Both the position numbers and the translations under genes were made by a program. This document shows positions 1-22,989 of a stretch of 64,000 nt of DNA, piece after piece. The stretch's first letter is position 1. Every line of letters starts with the position of its first letter. A model generated the notes under the pieces. It was given only the letters and a program-made list of their open reading frames with translations, did not search any database and had not been told where the DNA came from. The stretch lies in the NCBI GenBank assembly GCA_009760855.2, contig WPIO01000257.1, positions 1 through 64,000 on the forward strand, in the 5' to 3' direction. The stretch is from Cristatella mucedo (Eukaryota; Bryozoa; Phylactolaemata; Cristatellidae).

Positions 1-589
1 AGCAATTCACTAAAAAACCACGATGCAATTGAAAGCTGTTGGCGGGCTGCCAGGCTTATGCTAGTCATACTGCACACACTGACGGCTCGACACCTGGCCA
101 CCAAATGAGACAAATCTACATTACATATTGTGACAAATTGACACAGGCTTTGTTGAACTACAGAGGCCGAGAAACCATTCTTCGAGTATTTGTACGATAA
201 GTTCACTCCTACGTTGGGAGCAGTTATCCAATTTTGAGGCAGATCATTCTTCCTTAAATGTAACAAAGAATTCGAGTCCAACTGCTACACAATTTTCCCT
301 ATTAATTCGACAAAAGAAGGACATTTTCCACATGGCCCCCACTTGCACGGCACGCTGCAAAAAGAGCCAGTGGCCAAGCCAGACTGAGCATTCAATACAT
401 GCTCTAGGAACGAGAGCAGAAAAACAATCGTGACGTTAACGCCAGCCATAAAAATGCGTGTTCGGTGCAGCATGGAAAATCTAGATGCTCAAGCAAAATG
501 ACCGAGCACTGCATTAAGCTAGGCTTCACAAATCACTGTGCACGAAGTGCATTTCAAGGTAAATTAATTTAATGGTACATGACATCTCT
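1..589. other. No gene recognised; intron or flank of the kinase gene
   Basis: I see no repeat head, splice-bounded exon or conserved motif here. A minus-strand frame stays open from about position 285 to the window edge (about 95 codons), but its translation matches nothing I know. The next kinase exon (continuing after ..WSLG) is not visible anywhere below position 1781, so this is most likely intron. Confidence 0.4.
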
Positions 590-765
590 GATCGCCACGA
601 TAGCCCAGGAGGTAAGGTGCTCGCTCTTCAGGACCAAGGTCGTGGGTTCGAATCCTGTAGTGGGCGATTCTTTATTGCCAACTGACATCGGTGGTGACAG
701 CCGTTTAAGGCTCTTCTGCTGCTATACACATGAGGCTGTTAAATCAGCTAATATTTAATTAATGG
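590..765 (+). repeat. SINE-A copy 1 (tRNA-derived SINE)
   Basis: The head resembles a tRNA gene: a box-A-like TAGCCCAGGAGGTAAGG and a perfect box-B core GGTTCGAATCC, which are the internal RNA polymerase III promoter. The body has a conserved stretch around GGTGACAGCCG and AAGGCTCTTCTG, then CTATACA(A)ATGAGGCTGTTAAATCAGCTA and an AT-rich tail. The same arrangement recurs about eleven times in the window on both strands, which separates it from a genuine tRNA gene. Confidence 0.85.
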
Positions 766-1004
766 GACAAGCCTCGCCAATCTAAGTTTGCAGCCCGGTT
801 TTACTCTATGAGGGCAAGCCATATTTACATGAAGCACAATACACTATTGCCAAGGAACTACCAATGTTTTCCTGCTGTGCTGTGTAGGTAAAAGCAGATA
901 GATTTGACTTGCTAATCTAATAATGTAGCAAACTAACATTTGGGATCCGGCCCTCCCGCGCCTGTATACAGGCTACAGGGGATATGGTGTCGTGCTAGTT
1001 ACGA

Positions 1005-1165
1005 CCTTAGCCCAGAGGTAAGGTAATTACTCTCTAGGTCTTGGATTCGAGTTCTGCATTAGGCAATTCTTTATTATCTACTGCAAGCGGTTGTGATAGC
1101 AGTAAGGCTCTTCAGCTGCTATACAAATGAGGCTGTTGAATCAGCTAACCTTTTAACAGTCATTT
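1005..1165 (+). repeat. SINE-A copy 2, diverged
   Basis: The body and tail (GCAAGCGGTTGTGATAGCAG, GAGGCTGTTGAATCAGCTA) are clear. The tRNA-like head has decayed: box B reads GATTCGAGTTC. It is probably transcriptionally dead. Confidence 0.7.
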
Positions 1166-1513
1166 TTAGTTCGTATCGTGTGAGGCCGTCAGCAGACCGG
1201 TCATCAGTGGAGTATTTGATATTTTTTGTACGACTTTTCTTTATGCACAATGAGTCAGCTTCATGGGAGAGTCATTTGGGGTCGTGGTGTCGAGTATCAA
1301 TCTATGCCGACGACGTCCAGCTGGACTTATTCAAAACCTCCCAATCAGCTTAGGCTTACTAATAAAGCTAATGCCTGATTCGAAGAAATTTATTTCCGGA
1401 TATCAAGCGATTTCCTTAAACTAAACAGTAATAAAACCAAACGCTTCATAGAATACCAGATTTGATACTTATGACTGGTACAAGTGAATGTGCTCTCCTA
1501 TTCTCTTATAACG

Positions 1514-1690
1514 ATTGGCCGTGATAGCCCAGGAGGTAAGGTGCTTGCTCTTCATGACCAAGGTCATGGAGGTTTGAATCCTTTTGTAGGCTATCAGCAA
1601 GTTATGGTTAACTGAAAGCGGTGGTGACAGCCGTTAAGGCTCTTCTGCCACTATACAAATGAGGCTGTTAAATCAGCAAATATTAGTGAG
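1514..1690 (+). repeat. SINE-A copy 3
   Basis: It starts GGCCGTGATAGCCCAGGAGG and ends GAGGCTGTTAAATCAGC. Box B carries an inserted G (GGAGGTTTGAATCC). It lies just downstream of kinase exon 1781-1886, inside the next intron. Confidence 0.8.
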
Positions 1691-1772
1691 CTACAAAAGT
1701 CGGAAACTTTACCTGACATTGTTGCATATTTATATAATGCATCCACGGCAAGACGTAACAATCGCAAAATTA

Positions 1773-12707
<10,935 letters not shown>

Positions 12708-12709
12708 CT

Positions 12710-13660
12710 GCAATAATAACGACTTATTAGATCATGCAAACAAAAGGCACGTCTGAACACCATGGAGTGAACAACCTCGGAGCATACATGAGATTCTGAA
12801 CGATGTAGACAAATTCAGTTGGTTTCGTCACAGTGAAACAGCGATACAACTAGCTAACTTGAACAATATGCTCGCCGAAGGTGTGACGATATGGCAGGAG
12901 AAGACGAAGGAGAGCTACTCAACACATACGGCATTACCAAAAGTATGTCCCACCGAGGAACCAACTAAGGAGCAGTGGAGAACTTATGAACGGTCGAGTA
13001 CTTTCACTTAACGGCGAATTAATAGGTCCCATTGCAGATGCCTGCTAAATGCTTCATTGAAAGACCGCTAACCGAGGGTGAGGATTTACTACAGGACAAC
13101 CCACACGGAAAACTACTGTTGGTCAACTGGTGTTGCTTAGCAAAGACTGCCGAAGGGGATCAGACTCATTAATCCAATGGGTCTATAGCGCTACCAGCTC
13201 GCACCTCGTTGCAGAAGACATCTTCGTTTTCAATGTGACAGCACTGCAGGAGACTTTACACAGGAAAAATGCAATCCACTACTGGTGCCATCTTCCTGGC
13301 GGAAGTGCTTTCTCACCTCCGGGCAGCGCCCGTCTAGGTCCTACCATTGGGAGGAGTTAAGAAGACGCTAAGCTGACAGTGTCTGTCCGTTTGAAGTACA
13401 AAAGAACCAAAGAAATGAATTAAGAATTTAAAAAAATAACTTAAAAAGTGAATTATGATATCCATCAACGGATTCTCATAGACGGATACCAACCTACTAA
13501 CCGTGGGGGGGGGACAGTGGCTGCTAACAAGAGTAGACGGTACGGCGCCCTACGTCTCTATTAGTAGCCTCAAATGAGCTTATTACAAAAATCCACAGAA
13601 AATTTATCAGAGCTGTTAAATCGCATTCTATTAAGGTGCATTAAGCAACTACTTTTAAGC
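12710..13660. other. Sequence upstream of the first visible kinase exon
   Basis: The first coding exon and promoter of the kinase should lie upstream on the minus strand, here or beyond. I found no ATG-to-GT segment with the right phase that I would defend. Confidence 0.3.
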
Positions 13661-14620
13661 GAGGAATAAGGAAATCAGAAAGTTGTTGGCAGGCGGAAGT
13701 CGAGGGCGACCCTGACTAAGGGATTTATGATGCAACTGGCGTGTCTACGGCGAGTTTTCGACAATGTTGCTAAAAGCTCACAAGATTTAGTGCCCTGCAT
13801 TAATTTTACTGTCCAACATTGACTCACTGCTTGGGGTAGAGCACCATACTTAGCATAGCCGCGGAGAAGGAAGAGATAAAATAGTCTACTCATAAGTGCT
13901 CCTGATAACATAATGGATAAGAGAGCTACATTTCTGACGGCATTATTTCTGCTTGATTGGAAGAAAGCTCTAAATATCAGTCAACCGATTATTACAGTCT
14001 CATCAAGAACCATTTTACGCCGGACAACCGAGTTTTTGCATTCAGATTTGTTTAAGGCACTCTTACAAAAGCTGAACTTAAAACGGCGGCTTTCAGCTAC
14101 TAAGACCCAAAATTCTTTTTCACTTTAACAAATATAGCTAATAAAGAATCTCATACAGATTTTTGCATAACAGCATGGGCGGCCTTAAACTCCGCTGACC
14201 GAACGAGGCTTGCTTGGTTCCTGCATTTTAACGTTATGGTCCATAGCATCCTGCTGAAAGAGAAGGATTTTATCCCTGAAAGGCTGAGAATCCGGTTATA
14301 GCAGCGAGCTATTGCGGCTATTAAGATTACTTTATACTTTATGAAGTATACTTTTTTGAGATTCTCAAACTGTGCATGGGAACAGCTTACTGTAATGCTG
14401 AACCCTCGTGGGAGAGATGGGCGCGCTCCGTCGCCGCTCAAGCCCGAAGCCCACTCCTGAATGCAGGTTCGGGGCTCGCTGGGTGAGCAATCAGTAGAAC
14501 GTCACGCCTAGGGAGTTTTAGGCTCGATTCTAGCTCACTATCACTAGGATCGGAAGTTTGTTTGCATGCGCTAGCTCGAGTTACTAAGCACGAATTGGGG
14601 ATTTTATTGAACTTTATTCG
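13660..14620. pseudogene. Degraded coding-like sequence of unknown element
   Basis: Several moderately long open stretches occur on both strands (for example 13913-14128 plus, 14151-14441 minus), with stops and frameshifts between them. Near 14588-14620 the sequence ATTGGGGATTTTATTGAACTTTATTCG matches the polyadenylation region of the solo-LTR family at 38.6 kb, so this may be part of a decayed LTR element in minus orientation. Confidence 0.35.
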
Positions 14621-15700
14621 CCGAAGCACAATGCCGACGCCCGTCTTATTTAGTCTCGTTACCATGCTCCTGACAGACGCTTTCCAAGAGCATTGCTCAG
14701 ACATGGCCAAATTTACAGGGAACTCTTATGGAGGAAATATCGACACCATACTCAGGTCAACTGCATCTATTGCTGGGACGCAACCCGCATAGACTAAGGC
14801 CCAAGCAGCATGAAGATCGCGACAAGTTTCGCGTCGTTTCAGACCTCTCGTGCCCCGACTGTCGCTTCACCGATGTCTACTTCCCAACAGAAAAATACGC
14901 TTGCTTCTATCTTCTGCCCAGAGATAGGAGCTAGGCCGTTTTCGCTTGCCGAAAACGTTCCTTCTACTCACAAACCTGAGGCAGAGAAATCCAGACTCTG
15001 TGGGCGTGGCCACGTCCACAATGCAGTTAAGCCCCAGCCGAACTCACACCACTCCGCCCGGCCGACGGGCGCGCTGAATACCGCCTCATTAGGCGCTGCA
15101 GTTGGACAGCGTCGGCTAACTAAGCCGGATTTAATTGGAATGGGTCAGCTGTGGTCGCATGACCCGCTAGTCCTGCAGCAAAAAGCTTCCTGCTTATCCA
15201 CCGGCCTGTGTAGAGGCTCTCTCCCTCTCACTCTCTGTCTCTCTCCCTTTTCTCTTACTCCCTTATCTACGGGCGCTACGGAGCTTCTACCACGACGGCT
15301 ACCGCTTCATCCGTATGTACGCTTGCTCGCTTCGCGTTTGCCTGCCTGCGTATGATACAACTCACTTGTGGGTGCAAAGTTCATCTTCGCGTGCAACGTT
15401 CGCCATCATGCGTCGCCATCGTGCGCACTAGCCCCTACAACTCAAAAACACTGTGCTAAGTTCCTAGTCGGGAGCGAACATGCACTCGAGCGAGCTCGCA
15501 TACATACGCTCGCACATACGAGCACCCACACCCACAGAATGCAGGTCGCCGGGCTATATGAATGTATTACGTCGCCGCTCTTCCGTGGTCGTCGATAAGT
15601 GGCGTGAGTGCCGGCCCACCTCACAGGTTTTAACAGAATTGAGTGAAGCAACTGTCGGGCGCTGGCTGCCTTGAGCGAGCGTCGTCTTGGTCTGAAGTAG
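14400..15700. other. CpG-rich block
   Basis: CpG dinucleotides and GC content are visibly higher than in the flanks (TCGCGACAAGTTTCGCGTCG and similar). A plus-strand ORF of 181 codons (14810-15355) has low-complexity Ser/Pro/Leu composition and no domain. It could be a decayed LTR, or the promoter region of the minus-strand kinase gene. The sequence does not decide. Confidence 0.4.
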
Positions 15701-15763
15701 ATAGATTGGACAAAAGTTAAAGAATGCCGAGAAAGAGTTTAAATTATTGGGCTTCAAATTTTA

Positions 15764-16080
15764 ATGGTAAAGCACCACTACAGTAAATCGTCTGTTGAGG
15801 CACGCTCGATTGCCCGTAGGAGGGTCCAGACAATATTCTCAAAGAGATATGATGCTGATGTTGACTGGTCGTCTGCCGACACCAATCGGGTGCTCCTGTT
15901 GAGCACATCGCGACAGGCAGTGAAACTCCCACAGTTGGTTCTCGAGCCTTTCTTACCTGAGCTAAGCTTCCTAAATGATCCTACTGTGACTGCTGCACCC
16001 TGATGGTCTATGTTCAAGGACAGAGGTGTTTTTCTACCTTGCATTTCTTTTGCGACCCAAAATTCAGCCAGCATGGCCAT
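15764..16080. other. Overlapping ORFs on both strands, unassigned
   Basis: A plus-strand frame of 79 codons and a minus-strand frame of 100 codons overlap here. The plus frame contains KSSVEARSIARRRVQTIFSK. Neither carries a motif I recognise, and overlap on both strands suggests at most one is real. Confidence 0.25.
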
Positions 16081-16189
16081 AAGCTAAGATTAATTTTAGT
16101 CATAATGCCAACGAGAAGCAGCGTATAACAATGCTGCATCAAAATAATAATAATGTCAATAGTTATAAAAAAATGTGCACTGTAACAGA

Positions 16190-16625
16190 TCTAAAATATT
16201 CTGCTAGGGCACTCCACATTGGCTGGAAAGGAACCAAAGTAACTGATAAGTAACTGTGGCAGGAACAATTGTATCACGTGGAAGCATGGAAAGTAAACAT
16301 AGTGCGAACCAAGCAGATGAGTGAACAGATTGTTTTTATTTTACTTTTAAATGTTATCAAGTCAGGGTATGTAAGCCGACGGTGATTCCAGGCTTTAGGG
16401 GCATAGGAACTAAATGCACTGTTTCGGAGAGATTTGAGGCACACTTCAACGAATCAAGTCAGACGAGTGGATTGTAAGAGGGTAAGCTTGAGGGAGTAAG
16501 TAATTCAGATGGCTGAGTTGGATAAAGATAAATAAAGGGCATATAAGTGATTTATAGGACCGTGACGCCGATACAACGCTTGATGGGAAGCCAGTGCAGG
16601 TCAGAGAGAAGTGGTGTAATGTGAA
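16190..16625 (-). mobile_element. Diverged LINE-related 3' fragment (third family)
   Basis: GGAAGCCAGTGCAGGTCAGAGAG followed by AAGTGGTGTAATGTG, and TTCCAGGCTTTAGGGGCATA, correspond to LINE1 minus-strand positions encoding DLHWLP and APKAW. Identity is lower and the remaining sequence differs, so this is a related but distinct family. Confidence 0.6.
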
Positions 16626-17329
16626 GTTGCAACTCTTACTATAGACAAACCTGGTTGCCTAGCTTTGCACTATCTGTAAGTATTTTGTATAGTTGGTAGA
16701 ATAAACTACAACTATAGTTGTGAAATAGTCAAGAAGATGCATAGAATAACTTTACTGTTGTATCCTTTTTTAATCTAACCCGAGTTTGCAATGTTACAAA
16801 ATTGAAAGAAAGTTGACTTGCCTGTCAAGCTGACGTGATCAACTAGACAAAGGCAATTTTAGAACAGCGAATACCTGGGGTATGGTGACCTAGGGTTTTT
16901 GAGGGTTTAACAGCCTTGTTTTTGTACATTATTAAAGAGCGATCCATGTAAGAGGTATGGCATCGCAGTGAGGTAAGTGGTTTATTGCTCCCGAGGTTTT
17001 AGTATTGATAGTGGCACTCTTATATACAGCACCCAAGAGAACTCTTATCTATTTGGGCAATTTCCAACTCACTGCAAGAGAAACAATAACCATGATTTAA
17101 TGAAAATCGAAGTATCCTGGTTAGGTAAGCATGCAAAATCACATACTTATCATGCCAAGACACGTATGAAAAAAACCCTAAAGACTCACGAGTCGCAATC
17201 GATGGTTTTAGTAAGACCCTTCCCGTTTAGTAGCACGAACAGCAAAACCTACCGGAAAAAACAGCTACACTTGGATGCTGGAAAAACATGTTGTTATCCT
17301 TGGTCACGATGTGCACAATGTCATCAGGA

Positions 17330-17702
17330 ACAACCAGTTAGAAAAACGGTGTGCCCAACCCAAAAATACTGCCGTCTACGATCAATCGTCTCCTTAACCA
17401 CTCCCAGAATAGTTCATTACCTCGATCCTTGTGGCGATTTAGCTGGTCGCTTTTCTGGCTTTTTTGGCAGCACAATAGACAAGATCAAAGGTCATCCATA
17501 AGGTAGCAGAATTCATTCTGGACCCGTCACTCAATAATAACCCCACAAGACTCCTCTCCCTCAATTTGGTGCAGAACTTTATTGTCTCCTAAAGAATGCC
17601 ACGAGTGACATCGTCCGGAAATTCACCTCCCAGTCAAATGAGGCTCCTAGTATTCTAGACCCTATACCTGCTGTCCTAATTCTACTATACATAGATCCGC
17701 TG
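17330..17702 (+). mobile_element. LINE1 linker-region fragment
   Basis: With frameshifts it reads STINRLLNHSQNSSLP then DLAGRFSGFF.STIDKIK, matching the LINE1 segment [28 protein letters not shown] at 49.7 kb. It stops abruptly at 17702, where a LINE2 copy of opposite orientation begins. Confidence 0.75.
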
Positions 17703-18600
17703 CTGCCATATGTAATGTAATGTATCTCCATCTGTAACTCCACAAAATCATATAAACCATGTGGGTGTTTTGTATAGCCCACTCACAGCCTAAGCGGCTT
17801 TCGGTACGCATTCGGTAGCCAACAGACTTCGTCTCACGAAACAAAGAGAAAGTGGGAAGCATAGCAGAGTCAGGAGAGCAGTTGAGGTAGCGAGTAGCAT
17901 GGAAGCAGCAGCTCAGGATCGCTGAAAAAGATGAGCCATAGTCGGCAGCAGGGGAGTAGTAGTCGTTGCCTAAGAATTGTGTAAGCGAGCTCCACAGTCT
18001 AGGACCTGCAGAGCTACAGCTTCTGTCGCCAACGGTCTTTAAGCGGAGGAATGGAACAGCTAATTTATTGTCCACACAGGACCCGAGGGTGCAAACAGGC
18101 TAAAACTGGTGCAGCAGTTCAGCTAGGTACGAAGGAGCCAAGCCGTGGCGGACCTTGTGGGTCAGCATAGGAACTTTGCTCTGAATCCTTTGCTCAACCA
18201 GCATCCATCCTAGCTCTTTTAGCAAAGGAGACACGTGCTCAAACCTCTGGGACTTGAAGACCAGCCTTGCAGCCATATTCATAGTCAGCTGCAGTGGCCT
18301 AATCATTTTTTTTTGGTAGCCCAGCCAAAAGGGAATTGCAATAATCAAGCCGAGACAGAACTAAGGAGCTAGTTAAATGTTTTGCAGCCGCTGTGGAAGA
18401 CAGCTCCTAATCTTGGATAGGGATAGGACGTGATGGCTAGCTGCAGAAGCAGTCTTCGAATGAAGCTTTTAAAATTGAGGCAGTTGTCGAAAACGAAAAA
18501 TACATTTCGAGAGAGCAGTGATGGTCACACAACAGCATCACCTATAAGAAGAGCAAAGTCCTTTAATCCAGCCATACGCTTAGGGTGTGTTTCGATGTTG
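17703..18600 (-). mobile_element. LINE2 copy, minus strand, 5'-truncated
   Basis: Its 3' end is the ACATT-type tail (TAATGTAATGTATCTCC on the plus strand). It encodes, read from the minus strand, QLTMNMAARLVFKSQRFEHV, SPLLKELGWMLVEQRIQSKV and MDNKLAVPFLRLKTVGDRSC in pieces. The insertion directly abuts the LINE1 fragment at 17702, consistent with insertion into that older copy. Confidence 0.8.
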
Positions 18601-19160
18601 TATGGCGACAAATATAGTAACCATCTTGTTATTCGTCACCTACATGCTTTGGCACCTTAAGTTGGCTTCTCTGAGTGCTGTCACAGCAGTAGTACATGGT
18701 ACCTGGTAAATTGTACAACTTGGTCGATACTGGGCCGATCTGTGTGAAACTTGGAATATAGGTGGAGCTCACCTGCCTCGACACTCTCCCCCTGTGCATC
18801 TACGCATGATGGGTGTGTATGCATATAATGTGCCTGTGACAAAGTGTCCGTGGGCTGTGTTCGTGATGACAGTCAACAGTTTAAGATGTCAAGTTTTTTT
18901 TTAAAGTTTTTTGTGGGAGGAGAGTCTCCAGTCGAGTGTCTTGCATTTTTTGAGTGGTTTGCCATATTTCTAGAATGACGTTTTTATAATCGAAAAAATT
19001 TGGAGCTGCCTTTTACCAGCAGTGCTATACGTGACCTTGGACTTTTAAAGGTCACCAGAAGGTAAAAACAGCAGCTATATCACATCAAACAATAGCTAAT
19101 GCTACCAGTGTTCTTCGTGCCAATTTTCATGCCAATCAGTTTACTGGTCTTCGTACAATA
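18601..19160. other. Nothing recognised
   Basis: AT-rich sequence without clear ORFs or known repeat ends. Confidence 0.4.
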
Positions 19161-19162
19161 TT

Positions 19163-19600
19163 TTATAAACATGCTTTTGGAGGGACAACTCCCCCAATTG
19201 GCGGCCATTTTGGCGGATAACTCCCACTACTGCCGGACATACCCCCTTTCAGGAAGTTTTCCGACATCCAGGATCGAATATCGGCAATGCAAGCATTCAA
19301 TTTTTCAGTTGCTGCAGCATATTCCGACGGTTTGAATGAATAATACAACTGAGTATCGTCATCATAAAAGTGATATCCTATTCCATGGGCCTTAATCACT
19401 TTTCCCAGAGGTTGTGTATAAATGGAGAACAGCAAGGGACCGAGTACAGACCCTTGAGGGACTCCACAGGTGACCTTTCTCGTGTGTGAGACCTGACCCC
19501 CACACAATACGGATTGAACACGATCGGAAAAGTACGATTTAAACCACGCCAGTGCTTCGTCCGCCAGACCAATCGTTGTTCTCAATCGTAACATCATAAA
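19163..19600 (-). mobile_element. LINE2 reverse-transcriptase fragment
   Basis: The frame encodes a reverse-transcriptase core: LADEALAWFKSYFSDRVQSV, CGVPQGSVLGPLLFSIYTQP and the catalytic box YDDDTQLY (usually YADD). It then reads ACIADIRSWMSENFLK. It is the best-preserved LINE2 protein segment here, but both ends are truncated. It abuts LINE1 in the opposite orientation. Confidence 0.85.
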
Positions 19601-19604
19601 TATC

Positions 19605-21185
19605 CTTAGTTTCAGAAAATATCCCTACCCCTTTCAAAAAGGCAGTAGTTAGGCCAATAATTAACAAAGAAACACTAAACCAAGAAAACTTAAGCAGTTC
19701 TCCCAATCTCCCTTCTATCAAAGACCCCGGAACGAGTTGTGGCAGACCAGCTGAACTCTCAAATCGAAAATTCGAACCTAGCAAGTAGGTTCTAGTGTGG
19801 ATTTAGAGCTAAAAGATCATTAGATTCAGCATTGCATAGGGTGTATTATAAACTTCTCAGAAATGCAGACTTGGATGAAGTCTCTCTGCTCATTTTGCTT
19901 GATATTTCGGCAGCGTTTGATGCGATTGATTATCAAGTACTTCTCGAACGCCTCTCATTTCGCCTTCGGATGAGTGGCACTGCACTGCAATTGTTTACGT
20001 CCTATCTCAGTGGGAGACTCCAGAGTATCGTCGTCAACGGAAAAAGATCATCCGAGGAACCACTGAAGTATACGGGACCTCAAGGCTCTGCGCTTGGTCC
20101 GCTTCTTTTCACAAAGTATATTCTCCCTCTTGCCGATATGATCACCAAGCACAGTCAGGGTTTCACTTATGTGCAGATGAGTTCACAGTTCGTACCTTTG
20201 CTTTGACCTCTCCCAGCCATCCAGCACGAGAAGCTCTCTGAATTTCTCGTGCGGCGTGTATTTCTGACATCCACAAATACATGGCAGAACACTTTTTTAA
20301 ATTAAGTTATGGTAAAAAGATCTTACTAGTTTTAGGCAAACCAAGTGGGACTCAGAAATTCGAAAGATTAACGTTCAAAACCAGCTCTGCCAGCATTTCT
20401 CCTGTTGCATCTGCATGAAACCTAGTTGCCCTGCTTCAAAGCGATATCTTGCACTCGACGACCACATCAGCTCCATAGCCAAGTCTGCCTACTTTCAGCT
20501 ACATTGCTGAAATTCTGGCTTGCTTAGACAGGGATACTACATCCAAATTGATCCATGCTCTTCTGAAATCCCGTCTCGATCTCTGCAACTTGCTGATCCA
20601 CCGGCTTGAGCAATCAGATGCTTACATACAGCTTATGCAAAACTCTGCAGCTAGGGGTCAGTCTATCGTGAGCGTCGCAGTTACCATATCACACACCACT
20701 TCTTGATGATCTGCACTGGCTCTCAATCCGGCTGCGCATCGACTTCAAGGTCTCGTCACTCACTTGTAGGTCCCTTCATTCTCTGACTCCAGCCTACCTA
20801 TCTGAACTACTCCACCACAAGGCTAGGCATCGTTTCACCCGCTTTTCTGAATCAAATTGTTTATCTGTACCTTGTACAAACCTCAAATCATTTGAAGGCC
20901 GTTCCTTTAGATCGCATGCTCCTAGAGCCTGGAACTTACTCCCGACTGACGTCACGGTATCCCTAGACTTGATGATATTTAAAAAGACACCAAAATGCAC
21001 CTGTCTTTGACAGAATTTACTAGGTCTTTATGATTTGTCATGTATGTGCTTATGCGTGACATCGTGCATGCTGCCATTAACAGTTTGATCATTGCTGCCG
21101 TTACGGCACATATAAAGTGCCTGGGAACATTAAGTTCTCTGTGGACACTATGCACATGTATTATTATTATTATCATAAAGGGCTG
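19605..21185 (+). mobile_element. LINE1 copy, reverse transcriptase to 3' end
   Basis: Starts in the segment FKKAVVRPxxxK..LNQENLS, continues with LLILLDISAAFDAIDYQVLL, RLQSIVVNGKRSSEEPLKY and QGSALGPLLFTKYILPLADMI, then the C-terminal region and the 3' tail with AAGTTCTCTGTGGACACTATG and an (ATT)n run at about 21158-21174. Several frameshifts and stops (for example TGPQG for YGVPQG) make it inactive. It is a CR1/L2-type non-LTR retrotransposon without poly(A). Confidence 0.88.
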
Positions 21186-21189
21186 TTCT

Positions 21190-22090
21190 CTCGAACAGAG
21201 CTACGACTTTGTTGAACATTTATGTTTTCAGCTTATTTGAATGTCATTAAATCAGGAGATTAAGCCATGTTGCTCTGCAATGAACTCCGAGCTTTTTGAG
21301 CTGGAAGATGGATAGTTAAGTATTTTTGGCCATTTAAATTGTGGCCCGCTGATTCACAGAAACAGCATAAAAAACACTGCTTTTACGAGGGCTGATGACA
21401 CAGCAAAGAAAAAAGTCATTCCGCGAAATGACCATACCTTAATAACAACTATTTGTCGTCGGTGTCACGCTGCTGGTCACAGAACCAAGCCACTGAGGAT
21501 TCCAGTGCGTGGCATTAGTAATGCTTTAGTTTAAATACGTGCTAAATATGGTTTGTCTAAAATCAAATTTGTTAGGTCTATCTTGTTGTCAGTCAGTAAT
21601 TACTCCAGAACTAAAAAACAGTTAGATATTATTTATAAGATTTCTAGCAACTGCATTCAGATGAGCCTGCGCCGAATTTTCTTTACTCCCGAGGGAGTTA
21701 TCATATGCGTGGAATAGCAAAGCTCTTCATCAGTACGATTACCGTAGTCGCTAAGAAGGCAAATATGCAATATGCATAATATGCATACGCTTGGGCAACA
21801 GTGAATGCTGCTCTCTCGCGTACAGCTATAGGTGTGAGTGTGCATATTGATTGTCTTACGTATTTGCTGGCGCGTGCTTTAATGTGCGTGAGTATGCGTG
21901 TGTGTGTGTGTTTTTTGCCTTGGTGCACGCCTGTGTAAATAGTACTCTCCTTCTGCAGATTAAGAATGACTTGTCTATGCGAAATCGTTTTTCGGAATTC
22001 TTTACTACGGCAGATGGCCAGTATTTTGAAATTACTGCTCGACTTGTATTAGCAGCTAAAGGCCACACATACGTACATACAAGCTCAGCT
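21190..22090. other. No gene recognised; GT/AC-rich patches
   Basis: Short purine/pyrimidine alternating runs near 21895-21912. A plus-strand ORF (21851-22162) includes YFEITARLVLAAKGHTYVHT but matches nothing known to me. Confidence 0.35.
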
Positions 22091-22165
22091 ATTAATGAGC
22101 GGCCGGCCAAGGACGCAGTGGCAGGCCGATCCGAGCGTGCGGACCTTCCCCTACTTGCCTGAATC

Positions 22166-22173
22166 TATATAAG
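22166..22173 (+). promoter_or_regulatory. TATA-like box in a CpG-rich stretch
   Basis: TATATAAG lies within about 350 bp of CpG-rich sequence (22100-22450) and is followed by GCAGCGCACAGCGGG. It could be the core promoter of a gene or of an old LTR. No coding exon is evident downstream. Confidence 0.3.
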
Positions 22174-22671
22174 TCGTGCAGCGCACAGCGGGTCCCCGGT
22201 TGCCGACCACAGCGGGCGTAATGGTTGCGGCTTGGAGTTGAATTTGAAATTATAATCACGCGCATTTATTCACGCTATGCAAAGATAGTCGCCGCGTCCG
22301 ACACTGTTTAATCGTCCGCCGCCGTTCGTCGCATGTTACGCCAAGGTTTCGCGAGCTCTGGCAGTTCTTTTCCAATACGACTTGAAGTGGCAGATCTGTC
22401 CTCATCTCCCGGGCCGACTCAATTTGAAGCCGCTTTTCTCCTGATTTATTAGAAACCATTCTCGGGCCGTTGGCTACTGGTCTTGCTGACTCGAATACCT
22501 TCGGTTTTAATTATCGTGCATATGGCTGAGCCCGACGCCTCCTGTCGCGCGAAGGCTTCGATAGGTAGGTCACCCTTCAAGATCACGGACTGAACCATCT
22601 TTCTAGGCTTGAATCCCACCACTGCTTCATTCCGTGCGGTCGATACTTTTCAGTGCTTCCATTGCAACCGG

Positions 22672-22805
22672 TTTTGCCCAGGGGTGAGGTGCTCGCCTTT
22701 CGCGGCCGGGTTCGTGGGCTTGAGCTCAGCGGTATAAGTAAAGCGCCTGAATAGACATTACGTTTTCTTAGGGCGATGTATAAAAAAATATTAGATTTAT
22801 TTATA
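22672..22805 (+). repeat. SINE-B copy 3
   Basis: GGTGAGGTGCTCGCCTTTCG head, GTTCGTGGGCTTGAGCT box B, and the AAAGCGCCTGAATAGACATTA tail ending in an AT-rich run. Confidence 0.75.
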
Positions 22806-22989
22806 TTTGTGTCGGCAATCAAGAGGAAAGTGGGGTTGTGTTATGAAGCACTATTCGCAGCATTTGCTCGTCTTCCCTTGACAGGTTATTGAGCGGCTGT
22901 TCGACATTCCAAGCAGTCGAAATCCTATCGCAACAGGTCTCGACGGCTCTACTTAAGTTGCTTCGTGGAGGCAAAATACGCTCGCGTTA

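Noticed and set aside
1-285. Minus-strand open frame reaching the window edge
   Set aside because: About 95 codons without any recognised motif, not matching the expected kinase C-lobe; probably chance.
600-680. Possible tRNA genes (box A and box B at several sites)
   Set aside because: Each is followed by the same SINE body and tail, no complete cloverleaf is maintained, and the copies diverge like repeats.
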